Shown piece by piece: positions 56,561 through 64,000 of a stretch of DNA of 64,000 nucleotides; within the stretch, counting starts at the first letter, position 1; every line of letters starts with the position of its first letter. The notes under the pieces are model-generated. The model was given only the letters and a program-made list of their open reading frames with translations, ran no database searches and was not told where the DNA came from. The stretch lies in contig JAJDUI010000006.1 of NCBI GenBank assembly GCA_022826745.1, positions 246,200-310,199 of the forward strand, written 5' to 3'. Source of the DNA: Thermoanaerobaculia bacterium. GTDB taxonomy: Bacteria > Acidobacteriota > Thermoanaerobaculia > Multivoradales > Multivoraceae. A program made the position numbers and the translations under genes.

Positions 56561-57724
56561 ATGGAGCCGGACAGTGAGAGCATGGAGCGCTGGGCCCGGG
56601 GGCTGGTTTGCTCCGCAACCGGGGTCGAGGCGCCTCTGGACGAGCCGGCCTTCCTGTCGCCCGCGGGCAAGCCGTGGCTCGTAAGCTACGAGCTGGATCG
56701 GCAGCGGGGTGAGACCCTCGCGCGCGACCTCCGTCACCGACCGTGGACCCTGTGGCGGTACCGCGAGTTGCTGCCGGTGTCCGACTTCCACGGTCGGGTC
56801 GATCTGGGCGAGGGCGGCACTCCCGTTCTGCGGCTTCGACGCGCGGCTCCGGATGGCGTGAGCGTCTTCGTCAAGAACGAGGCGGGGAATCCGACGGGCT
56901 CGTTCAAGGACCGGGGACTCTCCCTGGCCGTGAACCGCGCCCGTGAACTCGGCGCCCCCGGGGTTCAGCTTCCGAGCGCAGGGAACGCGGGCGTCTCGGC
57001 GGCGGCTTATGCCTCGGCGGCCGGGTTGCCCTGCCGCGTGGGGCTGCCGGAAGACACTCCGGCGACCGTTGCTGAACGTTGCCTTGGATTCGGCGCGGAG
57101 GTTATCGAGTCGGGCGGCACGCTGGTCGACGCCGGCGCCGCGCTGCAGGAACGCGGCGGCGGCTTTTGGGATCTTTCCACCCTGCGCGAGCCGTACCGCG
57201 TCGAGGGCAAGAAGACGATGGGCTTCGAGGTCGCCGAACAGTTCGGCTGGCGGCTGCCGGACTGGATCGTCTATCCGACCGGCGGCGGCACCGGCATCGT
57301 TGGCATGGCGAAGGCCTTCGCCGAACTCCGCGGGCTGGGCCTTCTGAGCGGACCGCCCGCGAAGTTCGCGGTCGTCCAGATGGCAGGCTGCGCACCGATC
57401 GTGCGGGCCTGGGAGGAGGGCGGCGAGCATGCGGATCCCTGGGAGGCGCCGGATACCCGGGTCTGGGGCCTGCGGGTGCCGAGAGCGATCGGCGATTTCC
57501 TGGTCCTGCGCGCGGTGCGCGAGAGCGGTGGAACGGCGGTCGCCGTCGAGGAGGACGTGGTGGCCGAGATGACGCGGAGAATGGCGGCGCGGGAGGGGCT
57601 CCTGATCGGCCCCGAAACCGCGGCGGCTATGGCGGCGGTCGTCGAGCTCAGGGACTCCGGTACCATCCGTCGCGGCGAGTCCGTGCTGGTCTTCGCTACC
57701 GGCCATCCGGCCAACTACGTCTAG
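56561..57724 (+). CDS. Threonine synthase-family PLP enzyme
   Basis: The 387-residue enzyme has N-terminal CSATG, the PLP Lys in NEAGNPTGSFKDRGLSLA, the Asn loop QLPSAGNAGVSAAAYA, and YPTGGGTGIVGMAKAF. It looks like the ThrC/threonine synthase-type group that makes threonine from phosphohomoserine. A related ammonia-lyase is possible. Start is either ATG 56561 or ATG 56582 (MERWARG); the first is used here. Confidence 0.85.
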   Translation: MEPDSESMERWARGLVCSATGVEAPLDEPAFLSPAGKPWLVSYELDRQRGETLARDLRHRPWTLWRYRELLPVSDFHGRVDLGEGGTPVLRLRRAAPDGVSVFVKNEAGNPTGSFKDRGLSLAVNRARELGAPGVQLPSAGNAGVSAAAYASAAGLPCRVGLPEDTPATVAERCLGFGAEVIESGGTLVDAGAALQERGGGFWDLSTLREPYRVEGKKTMGFEVAEQFGWRLPDWIVYPTGGGTGIVGMAKAFAELRGLGLLSGPPAKFAVVQMAGCAPIVRAWEEGGEHADPWEAPDTRVWGLRVPRAIGDFLVLRAVRESGGTAVAVEEDVVAEMTRRMAAREGLLIGPETAAAMAAVVELRDSGTIRRGESVLVFATGHPANYV

Positions 57725-57739
57725 GGGAGGCTCTGCGCG

Positions 57740-59449
57740 ATGCCCGAGCAGGTGTTCGGTTCGATTGCGGATGGTGTGAACGGGCTGCTCGGACCGGTGG
57801 CCGGCTGGCTGGAGGGTCTGGTCTGGAACACGCCGCCGCAGGCGCCCATCCTGGCCCTCGTCTTGCTGGGCACCGGCTTGTTCGTGACGATTCGGCTGGG
57901 CCTGATCCAGTTGCGAGGCTTCCGGCACGCCTGGGCGATTCTCGGCGGCAAGTACAACGACCCGGACGACGAAGGCGACCTCGTTCACTTCCAGGCTCTG
58001 ACCACGGCCCTCTCGGCGACGGTCGGCATCGGCAACATCGCCGGTGTCGCGATCGCGATTCGCATGGGCGGCCCCGGGGCGCTGTTCTGGATGTGGGTGA
58101 CGGCGTTCTTCGGCATGGCGCTCAAGTTCGCCGAGTGCACGCTGGCGGTGCAGTACCGGCGCGTGCACGGGGACGGTTCCGTCTCCGGCGGCCCCATGTA
58201 CTACATCGAGAAGGGCCTGGGAGCGAACTGGAAGTGGATGGCCATGCTGTTCGCCGGCCTGGCCGTCATCTGCTCGTTCGGCACCGGCAACATGAACCAG
58301 GCGAACACGATGGCCGATCAGCTCGAGTCGCAGTTCGGCCTGGCGCCGGTCTGGAGCGGCCTGGTCTTCGCCTCGCTCGTGGCCCTCGTGATCATCGGCG
58401 GCATCCGCCGCATCGGCAGGGTGACCTCCATTCTCGCGCCCGGTATGGCCGTGATCTACGTTGGCGGCGCCCTCTTCATCCTGCTCGCGAACATCGAGAG
58501 CGTGCCGGCGAGCTTCGCCCTGATCGTGGAGCAGGCGTTCCGGCCGACCTCGATGGTCGGCGGCGCCGCGGGTTCCTTCCTGATGACGATGATGTGGGGC
58601 ATCCGGCGCGGTCTGTTCAGCAACGAGGCAGGGCAGGGCAGCGCGCCGATCGCGCACGCCACGGCCAAGACGGACGAACCGGTTCGTGAGGGTCTCGTGG
58701 CCTCGCTGGAGCCCTTCATCGACACCCTGGTCATCTGCACGATGACCGGCCTGGTTATCGTGACGACGGACGCCTGGCGCGATGCGGCGCCCCAGAGTTT
58801 CGGTCTCGACGAGGTCGAGGGCATTCACCGGGTGCTGGAAGACGACTCCGGGCTGCTGGCGGCGCGGGAGGAGCGTTCCGGCCTGGGCGGCGGCGCGCTC
58901 GAGGTCGTCGACGGAGCCGCCAGCGGCTCGTTCGTGTTTCTCCACGCGATGATCGTCGACGCGCGCCTGGTGGACGACGAGGGTTCCGCCTGGAGCGGCA
59001 GGCTGGAGCTGGCCGCCGACGGTTCCCTCCGTACCGAGGGGGCCGAGCCGCGGATCGAGGGCGGCGCCTTGCTGAACGGTGCGCCCCTCACTGCCCGCGC
59101 CTTCAGCCTCGGTCTCCCGGGCAGCCGCGGCGACCTGATCGTCACCCTTTCGGTGCTGCTGTTCGCGGTGTCGACAGCGATTTCCTGGTCGTACTACGGC
59201 GACCGCTCGACCGAGTACCTCTTCGGAGCGAGGGCGATTCCGGTCTACCGCTGGATCTACGTCGGCTTCTTCTTCATGGGCTGCCTGCTGCCGCTGACCA
59301 CCGTGTGGACCTTCGGCGACGTCGCTCTCGGCCTGATGTCCTTCCCCAACCTCATCTCGCTGCTCCTGCTCTCGGGGGTGGTCACCGGCCTCACCAGGTC
59401 CTACTTCCGCCGCCACCTCGGGAAGGGAAGCGGCGGCGGCAATGACTGA
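57740..59449 (+). CDS. Sodium:alanine symporter (AGCS family) with a large loop insertion
   Basis: The 569-residue membrane protein has the AGCS signatures LTTALSATVGIGNIAGVAIAI, YYIEKGLGANW, GIRRGLFSNEAGQGSAPIAHA and SWSYYGDRSTEYLFG. It moves alanine or glycine with Na+. A hydrophilic insert of about 100 residues (~347-450) lies between two membrane helices, where typical members have a short loop. The insert has VFLHAMIVDARLVDDEG. It overlaps the next transporter by eight bases. Confidence 0.9.
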   Translation: MPEQVFGSIADGVNGLLGPVAGWLEGLVWNTPPQAPILALVLLGTGLFVTIRLGLIQLRGFRHAWAILGGKYNDPDDEGDLVHFQALTTALSATVGIGNIAGVAIAIRMGGPGALFWMWVTAFFGMALKFAECTLAVQYRRVHGDGSVSGGPMYYIEKGLGANWKWMAMLFAGLAVICSFGTGNMNQANTMADQLESQFGLAPVWSGLVFASLVALVIIGGIRRIGRVTSILAPGMAVIYVGGALFILLANIESVPASFALIVEQAFRPTSMVGGAAGSFLMTMMWGIRRGLFSNEAGQGSAPIAHATAKTDEPVREGLVASLEPFIDTLVICTMTGLVIVTTDAWRDAAPQSFGLDEVEGIHRVLEDDSGLLAAREERSGLGGGALEVVDGAASGSFVFLHAMIVDARLVDDEGSAWSGRLELAADGSLRTEGAEPRIEGGALLNGAPLTARAFSLGLPGSRGDLIVTLSVLLFAVSTAISWSYYGDRSTEYLFGARAIPVYRWIYVGFFFMGCLLPLTTVWTFGDVALGLMSFPNLISLLLLSGVVTGLTRSYFRRHLGKGSGGGND

Positions 59450-60962
59450 GAAGGACCGCGGCGTCGGCCCGCTCGCCGTCGCCGGGCTGATCGGAGCGCC
59501 GATCCTCGCGGCGCTGGTCTACTTCGTCATCCCCGAAGCCGTGGTGGGCGCGGACGGCGAGGTCGTCTCCGGTCTGTCCTCCGCCGGCAGGGCGGTGGCC
59601 GCCGTCGGCGTCCTGATGGCGGCGCTGTGGCTCACCGAGGCGCTGCCGGTGCCGGCCACGGCGCTCATCCCGCTGGCGGCGATGCCGCTGCTGACGGGCG
59701 GCGAACTCGGCGTCCGCGAGGTCGCGGCCCCCTACGCCCACCCGAACATCTATCTCTTCATGGGCGGTTTCATGATCGCCCTGGCGATGCAGACCTGGGG
59801 TCTGCATCGGAGACTCGCGCTTCGGATCATCCTGCTCGTGGGTACCCGTCCGCGCCGCGTCGTGCTCGGCTTCATGACCGCGAGCGCCGCTCTCAGCATG
59901 TGGATCTCGAACACGGCCACGACGGTCATGATGCTGCCCATCGCCCTCTCGGTCATCGCCCTCGTGCGCCGCCGCCTGGGCGAGGAGGCGCCGCCGCCGG
60001 GACAGACCTTCCCCTTTGCTCTTTGCCTGCTGCTCGGAACGGCCTACGGCGCCTCGATCGGTGGCGTCGCAACGAAGATCGGCACGCCTCCAAACCTGGA
60101 GATGATGGCCTTCGTGAGCGACAACTACGGTCGCGAGATCACGTTCGCCCAGTGGCTGCCATTCGGCTTCGGCCTGAGCGTGCTGTTCCTGCCCCTGGCC
60201 TGGATCGTGCTGACGCGGGTCGCCTTCCCGCTGCGTATCCGCGAAGTGCCGGGAGGCGCGGAACTCATCCGCAACGAGCTGCGGAAGATGGGGCCGATGT
60301 CGGGACCCGAGAAGGGCGTGCTGGCCATCTTCGCCGCGACCGCAGCGCTGTGGACGACGGGAACCTGGCTGGCACGGATCGAGATCGGAAGTGTCGCGCC
60401 GTTCGCGGGGCTGACGGATTCGGGGATCGCGATCGGCGCCGCGCTGTGCCTGTTCGCCGCGCCGGTCGATCTGCGTCGCGGCGTGTTCCTGCTGAGCTGG
60501 AAGAAAGCGCTCGAAGCGCCCTGGGGCATCCTTGTGCTGTTCGGCGGCGGGCTGAGCCTCGCCGCCTCCATCCGCGCCACGGGAGTCGACGGGTTCATCG
60601 GCGGTCTGCTCCAGGTGCTCGAAGGGACGCCCGTGCTGATCCTCGTGCTGGGCGCGGCCGGGCTCCTCATCCTGCTGACCGAAGTGACGAGCAACACGGC
60701 AACGACGGTCACGTTCCTGCCGATCCTGGCGGCGACCGCGGCCGTCATCGACGTGGATCCGCTGCTGCTGATCGTTCCCGCCACGCTGGCGGCGAGTTGC
60801 GCGTTCATGATGCCCGTGGCGACGCCGCCGAACGCGATCGTCTTCGGTTCCGGGGAGATCACGATCCCGCAGATGGTCCGCGCCGGCGTGTGGCTGAACC
60901 TGATCGGCCTGGTGCTGATCGTGTTCTGGGTCTACGTCGCGGGCGGTCTCATCGGCCTCTAG
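59442..60962 (+). CDS. SLC13/DASS family sodium:dicarboxylate or sulfate symporter
   Basis: The 506-residue protein has about 11 hydrophobic helices and the two SNT motifs of the family. The first is MWISNTATTVMMLPIA, the second TEVTSNTATTVTFLPILAA. YAHPNIYLFMGGFMIALAM and the final CAFMMPVATPPNAIVF are typical. It imports dicarboxylates or sulfate with Na+. It begins inside the AGCS gene, and its 3' end overlaps the minus-strand agmatinase gene by 14 bases. Confidence 0.92.
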   Translation: MTEKDRGVGPLAVAGLIGAPILAALVYFVIPEAVVGADGEVVSGLSSAGRAVAAVGVLMAALWLTEALPVPATALIPLAAMPLLTGGELGVREVAAPYAHPNIYLFMGGFMIALAMQTWGLHRRLALRIILLVGTRPRRVVLGFMTASAALSMWISNTATTVMMLPIALSVIALVRRRLGEEAPPPGQTFPFALCLLLGTAYGASIGGVATKIGTPPNLEMMAFVSDNYGREITFAQWLPFGFGLSVLFLPLAWIVLTRVAFPLRIREVPGGAELIRNELRKMGPMSGPEKGVLAIFAATAALWTTGTWLARIEIGSVAPFAGLTDSGIAIGAALCLFAAPVDLRRGVFLLSWKKALEAPWGILVLFGGGLSLAASIRATGVDGFIGGLLQVLEGTPVLILVLGAAGLLILLTEVTSNTATTVTFLPILAATAAVIDVDPLLLIVPATLAASCAFMMPVATPPNAIVFGSGEITIPQMVRAGVWLNLIGLVLIVFWVYVAGGLIGL

Positions 60963-61845
60963 CGAGCTGGCGTCGGAAGCGGTAGCCGATGCACTTGTAG
61001 AGCAGCTTGGCGGCGGTGAAGTCGCTGGCGGCGTTGCCCGGGATCGGAGCCAGTTCGACCACGTCCATCGCGATCACCCGCCTGCGCTCGAACAGCCGCC
61101 GCAGCAGCGCCAGCGCCTGGTACCAGGTGCCGCCGCCGGGCTCCGGGGTTCCGGTCGCCGGCAGCACGGACGGATCGAAGAAGTCGAGGTCGAAGGTCAG
61201 ATAGACCGTGTCGGGAAGTGAAGCCAGGAGCCCGTCGAACAGGGCCTCGAGTTCCGGCCGGGGAAGGGCGTCGAGCTGCTCCGCCCAGATGATCGGCAGG
61301 CGCTCCTTCGCGATGCGCGCGGCCTCCGGCCGGGTCAGCGAACGGATGCCGACGGCCAGCGTCGGCAGACCGAGATCCAGCACGCGGCTCATCGCGCAGG
61401 CATGGTTCCAGGGCGTGCCGCGGTAGGTCTGGCGGAGGTCCGCGTGGGCGTCGAACTGGACTACGCCCAGGTCTGACGTGCCCGCGTCCAGCGCGCCTCG
61501 CACGAGGGCGGGCGTCACCGTGTGCTCGCCGCCGACGGCGGCCAGGAACCGCCCCTTCCGGAGAGTGGTCTCGGCCGCGGCGCTCATTCGCTGCAGGACC
61601 GACTCGTCACTACCTTCGACGTCCACCGGCGGCAGCGTCTCGATGCCGATGCGGCAAGGCTCCACTTCGAGTTCCTCGTCGTAGAGCTCGACGTAGTGCG
61701 ACGCCAGGAGCAGGGCCTCCGGGCCGTTCTCGGTGCCGCGCCCCCACGAGGTGGTCCGCTCGTAGGGAACGGGAAGCACGGCGACGACGGGCTCCGCGGC
61801 GGGTGCGTCGAGTCTCAGAAACGTCGGGAGGCCGGAGTCGCGCAT
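60949..61845 (-). CDS. Ureohydrolase (agmatinase/arginase family)
   Basis: The 298-residue protein has the Mn ligand motifs GGEHTVTPAL, FDAHADLR, LTFDLDFFDPS and the Glu in MDVVELAP. It is likely an agmatinase, formiminoglutamase or guanidinobutyrase. Start ATG at 61845 (MRDSGLPTFLRL). It is divergent from radC across 91 bases. Confidence 0.9.
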   Translation of the reverse strand: MRDSGLPTFLRLDAPAAEPVVAVLPVPYERTTSWGRGTENGPEALLLASHYVELYDEELEVEPCRIGIETLPPVDVEGSDESVLQRMSAAAETTLRKGRFLAAVGGEHTVTPALVRGALDAGTSDLGVVQFDAHADLRQTYRGTPWNHACAMSRVLDLGLPTLAVGIRSLTRPEAARIAKERLPIIWAEQLDALPRPELEALFDGLLASLPDTVYLTFDLDFFDPSVLPATGTPEPGGGTWYQALALLRRLFERRRVIAMDVVELAPIPGNAASDFTAAKLLYKCIGYRFRRQLARGR

Positions 61846-61936
61846 GGCCGCGGCAGGGTAGCAGCCGGCCTGCATGCCGGCCGCCGCGCGCGCGAACTCC
61901 CAGGCTCTCCTTCCGTCAATGTCGGCAGGAGGTTCG

Positions 61937-62656
61937 ATGCGCGGGAACGACAGACCGACCACCATGCTGCGGGAAGTCCCGTCAGAAGAACGTCCCCGGG
62001 AACGCCTGCTCGCCCACGGCGCCGGGGTTCTGAGCGACTGCGAGCTGATCGCCATCCTCCTGCGCACCGGTCACCGTGGCTGTTCCGTGGTCGAACTCGC
62101 CCGTGACCTTCTCTACGACGAGGGCCGGGGCCTGGGCGGCCTGCCCGCGCTCGCCCTCCTGGTGGAGCACGATCTGCCGTCGCTGCGGCGGAAGGGCCTG
62201 GGGGACGCCAAGGCGGCCACCGTCCTGGCCGCGGTGGAACTGGCTCGCAGGCTGGCGCGGGCTCAACTGCCCGAACGGCGGCCCCTGGGCAGCGTCGCCG
62301 CGCTCGCCCGATACCTCAATCTTCGCTACGCGCGCGTCGACCAGGAAGCGATGGGGGCAATCTACGTGGATGTCCGCGGCCGCATCATCTCCGAGCGCGA
62401 GCACTTCGTCGGCGGGCTCGACCGCACGTCGGTGGAACCCAGGGCGGTGCTCAAGGAAGCGCTCCGCGTGGGCGCGACAGAGGTCGTCATCTTCCACAAC
62501 CACCCCAGCGGCGATCCCGAGCCCAGCCCCCAGGACATCGCCTTCACCCGCCGCCTCAGCCGTGCCGCCGCCGCCGTAGGGATCGATCTCGTGGACCACC
62601 TCGTCCTCGCCGGTGGCCGGCGCTGGGTCTCTCTGCGTGAACGCCGTCTGCTGTAG
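61937..62656 (+). CDS. radC: RadC/JAB1-type DNA repair-associated protein
   Basis: The 239-residue protein begins with a helix-hairpin-helix (SDCELIAILLRTGHRGCSVVE) and ends with a JAMM/MPN+ domain (VVIFHNHPSGDPEPSPQD, key metal HxHxnD). The family's true role is unsettled despite the name. Start ATG at 61937 with AGGAGG upstream. Confidence 0.92.
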   Translation: MRGNDRPTTMLREVPSEERPRERLLAHGAGVLSDCELIAILLRTGHRGCSVVELARDLLYDEGRGLGGLPALALLVEHDLPSLRRKGLGDAKAATVLAAVELARRLARAQLPERRPLGSVAALARYLNLRYARVDQEAMGAIYVDVRGRIISEREHFVGGLDRTSVEPRAVLKEALRVGATEVVIFHNHPSGDPEPSPQDIAFTRRLSRAAAAVGIDLVDHLVLAGGRRWVSLRERRLL

Positions 62657-62700
62657 ACGCCCCCGCCTGCCGCACATCACGGATTGCTAGGGTGCCTCCC

Positions 62701-63915
62701 ATGACGGAAGGGCCTGTTCACCTGCACCTGGATTGTGCGAGCGGGATCTCGGGGGACATGTTCATTGGGGCGTGCCTGGACCTGGGGTTGCCGGTGGTGC
62801 GGCTCGAGGAGATGGTGGAGCGGCTGGGGCTGGATGGGGTCGAGCTGCGGGTGGAGCGGGCGAAACGGGGCGGTCTGGCCGGGGTTCGGTTCTCCGTGCT
62901 GCGGGATGGGCGGCCGGTCGAGGGGGGAGGCAGCGAGGGCGCCGCGCATCGGCGGTTGTCGACCATCCTGCGCATGATCGAGAAGAGCGGTCTTGGTTCC
63001 CGTGTCGTCGAGACAGCCTCGGCGCTGTTCCGGCGACTTGGGGAGGCGGAGGCGCGGGTTCATGGCGTGGACGTCGAAGAAGTCCACTTCCACGAGGTCG
63101 GCGCCGACGACTCGATCGTCGACCTGGTGGGCGCGGCGGTCGCGATCGATCACTTCGGGCCGGCCCGGGTCTCGTCCTCCGCCATCGTGGTGGGGAGCGG
63201 CACCGTGTCGACGCGCCACGGCGTCATGCCGGTGCCCGCCCCCGCGACGGCGTTGCTGCTCCAGGGTGTTCCGGTCACGCCGGGCGGCGCCGCCGGTGAG
63301 CTCACGACTCCGACCGGCGCCGTCATCGTGCGGGAGTTCGTGGACGAGTTCGAGCCTTCCGGGACGGACCGCTCGCGGCGGGTCGAGAGTTCAGGGATCG
63401 GACTGGGCAGCCGGGAACTCGCCGATCGCCCCAACGCACTGCGCCTTCAGCGGGCGACGCCCGTGGTGTCGACCGCCGGCCCGTGGCGCCGGGTCGCGGT
63501 GCTGGAGTGCCAGCTCGACGACGCGACCGGCGAGGCGGTCGGCCACGCCGCGGAATCCCTCCTCGAAGCCGGTGCGCTCGATGTCTTCGCGACCGCCGTG
63601 CAGATGAAGAAGTCCCGGCCTGGCGTGGCCGTCACCGTCATCTGCCGTCCGGAACAGTCATCGGAACTGGCCGAGCGGCTCCTCCTCGAGACGGGCTCCC
63701 TGGGTTGCCGGCGCACCATCGTCGACCGCCTGGAGGCCGAACGCTCGGTTTCCACTGTCGTGACGCCGTTCGGCGAAGTGAAAGTCAAGCAGGCCGCCGT
63801 CTCCGGCCGGTCTCTCGGGTCAGCCCCGGAGTACGAAGACGTCCGCCGCATCGCTCGCGAGCAGGACGTCCCCTTCCGCGAGGTCTATCGCGCCACCCTC
63901 CGCGCCGCCGACTGA
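62701..63915 (+). CDS. larC: Nickel insertion protein LarC (cofactor nickeltransferase)
   Basis: The 404-residue protein inserts Ni into pyridinium-3,5-bisthiocarboxylic acid mononucleotide. It shows HLHLDCASGISGDMFIGACLDLG, VHFHEVGADDSIVDLVGAAVA, LTTPTGAVIVREF and LECQLDDATGEAVGHAAE. It is one uninterrupted frame covering the regions that in some bacteria are split by a programmed frameshift (larC1/larC2). larA, larB and larE are not in the window. Start ATG at 62701. Confidence 0.93.
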   Translation: MTEGPVHLHLDCASGISGDMFIGACLDLGLPVVRLEEMVERLGLDGVELRVERAKRGGLAGVRFSVLRDGRPVEGGGSEGAAHRRLSTILRMIEKSGLGSRVVETASALFRRLGEAEARVHGVDVEEVHFHEVGADDSIVDLVGAAVAIDHFGPARVSSSAIVVGSGTVSTRHGVMPVPAPATALLLQGVPVTPGGAAGELTTPTGAVIVREFVDEFEPSGTDRSRRVESSGIGLGSRELADRPNALRLQRATPVVSTAGPWRRVAVLECQLDDATGEAVGHAAESLLEAGALDVFATAVQMKKSRPGVAVTVICRPEQSSELAERLLLETGSLGCRRTIVDRLEAERSVSTVVTPFGEVKVKQAAVSGRSLGSAPEYEDVRRIAREQDVPFREVYRATLRAAD

Positions 63916-63930
63916 CTCCAAGGAGGCGTG

Positions 63931-64000
63931 GGCGGCCGGCCGCCGACCCCCCGGGCGGGTGCGGCGCCGCCCGCGGCGCGCCGCCGGCCGCCGGCGCCGC
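63931..64000. repeat. Extremely GC-rich palindromic tail at the window end
   Basis: GGCGGCCGGCCGCC (63931-63944) is a perfect 14-bp palindrome. GGGTGC at 63957-63962 is followed by stem GCGCCGC (63964-63970), loop CC, GCGGCGC (63973-63979), which resembles the REP-like elements at 26299 and 50412. The rest is only G and C up to the edge. Confidence 0.4.

Noticed and set aside
56420..59416. A 998-codon minus-strand open frame
   Set aside because: It is antisense to the threonine synthase-like and AGCS genes; composition is typical of shadow frames (His, Arg, Gly, Asp rich).
63928..64000. GTG-initiated frame after AAGGAGG, open to the edge
   Set aside because: The ribosome site is only one base from the GTG and the codons are pure GC repeats (Pro/Arg/Ala), so it is likely chance in a palindromic tail.

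Overview
This is a gene-dense, high-G+C bacterial window of about 58 protein genes, with no tRNA, rRNA, insertion sequence, prophage or CRISPR array that I can recognise. The host is Gram-negative: it carries LpxB and an outer-membrane DUF5916 protein. Family content (DUF5916, DUF6677-like, LLM oxidoreductases, amidohydrolases, many acyl-CoA enzymes) suggests a free-living or sponge/marine Acidobacteriota-type organism. That placement is inference from gene content and is not proved here.

Layout. 1-22.3 kb is a catabolic accessory region. It holds a truncated DUF5916 protein, several alpha/beta hydrolases, an LLM oxidoreductase and a minus-strand operon of aldehyde:ferredoxin oxidoreductase (AOR), a MoaD-like/APH-kinase/DUF6285 fusion and a carboxymuconolactone-decarboxylase-like protein. 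A divergent hydrolase and acyl-CoA dehydrogenase, a class C serine hydrolase, a four-CBS protein, an amidohydrolase, an acyl-CoA ligase, an orphan HyuB and a long acyl-CoA dehydrogenase follow. 22.3-33.4 kb is mostly housekeeping: rimO-ribF-trx-M24 peptidase on the plus strand, then guaB, secA, an M23 peptidase and a ComM/YifB ATPase on the minus strand. The only gene-poor stretch (33369-33857) holds a 29-codon mini-gene with promoter, Shine-Dalgarno, palindrome and hairpin.

33.8-38.9 kb is an acyltransferase plus three glycosyltransferases. 39.7-42.2 kb is thyA-folA-queG. 42.2-51.5 kb is a core run, rpsA-IHF/HU-DUF6677-like-lpxB-yicC-gmk-rpoZ-coaBC-udg-cysM, opened by a near-consensus sigma70 promoter. 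51.5-56.4 kb is a minus-strand set: a membrane-anchored pseudokinase, two glycosyltransferases and a CPBP protease. 56.5-64 kb carries a threonine synthase paralogue, two sodium symporters, an agmatinase-family hydrolase, radC and larC.

The most unusual items are (1) the MoaD-like domain fused in frame to an APH kinase next to AOR, with a separate acyl-CoA dehydrogenase nearby, (2) the 29-codon mini-gene at 33.4-33.8 kb, (3) a 27-nt hairpin element that recurs at gene 3' ends, and (4) a receptor-like pseudokinase at the head of a glycosyltransferase cluster.
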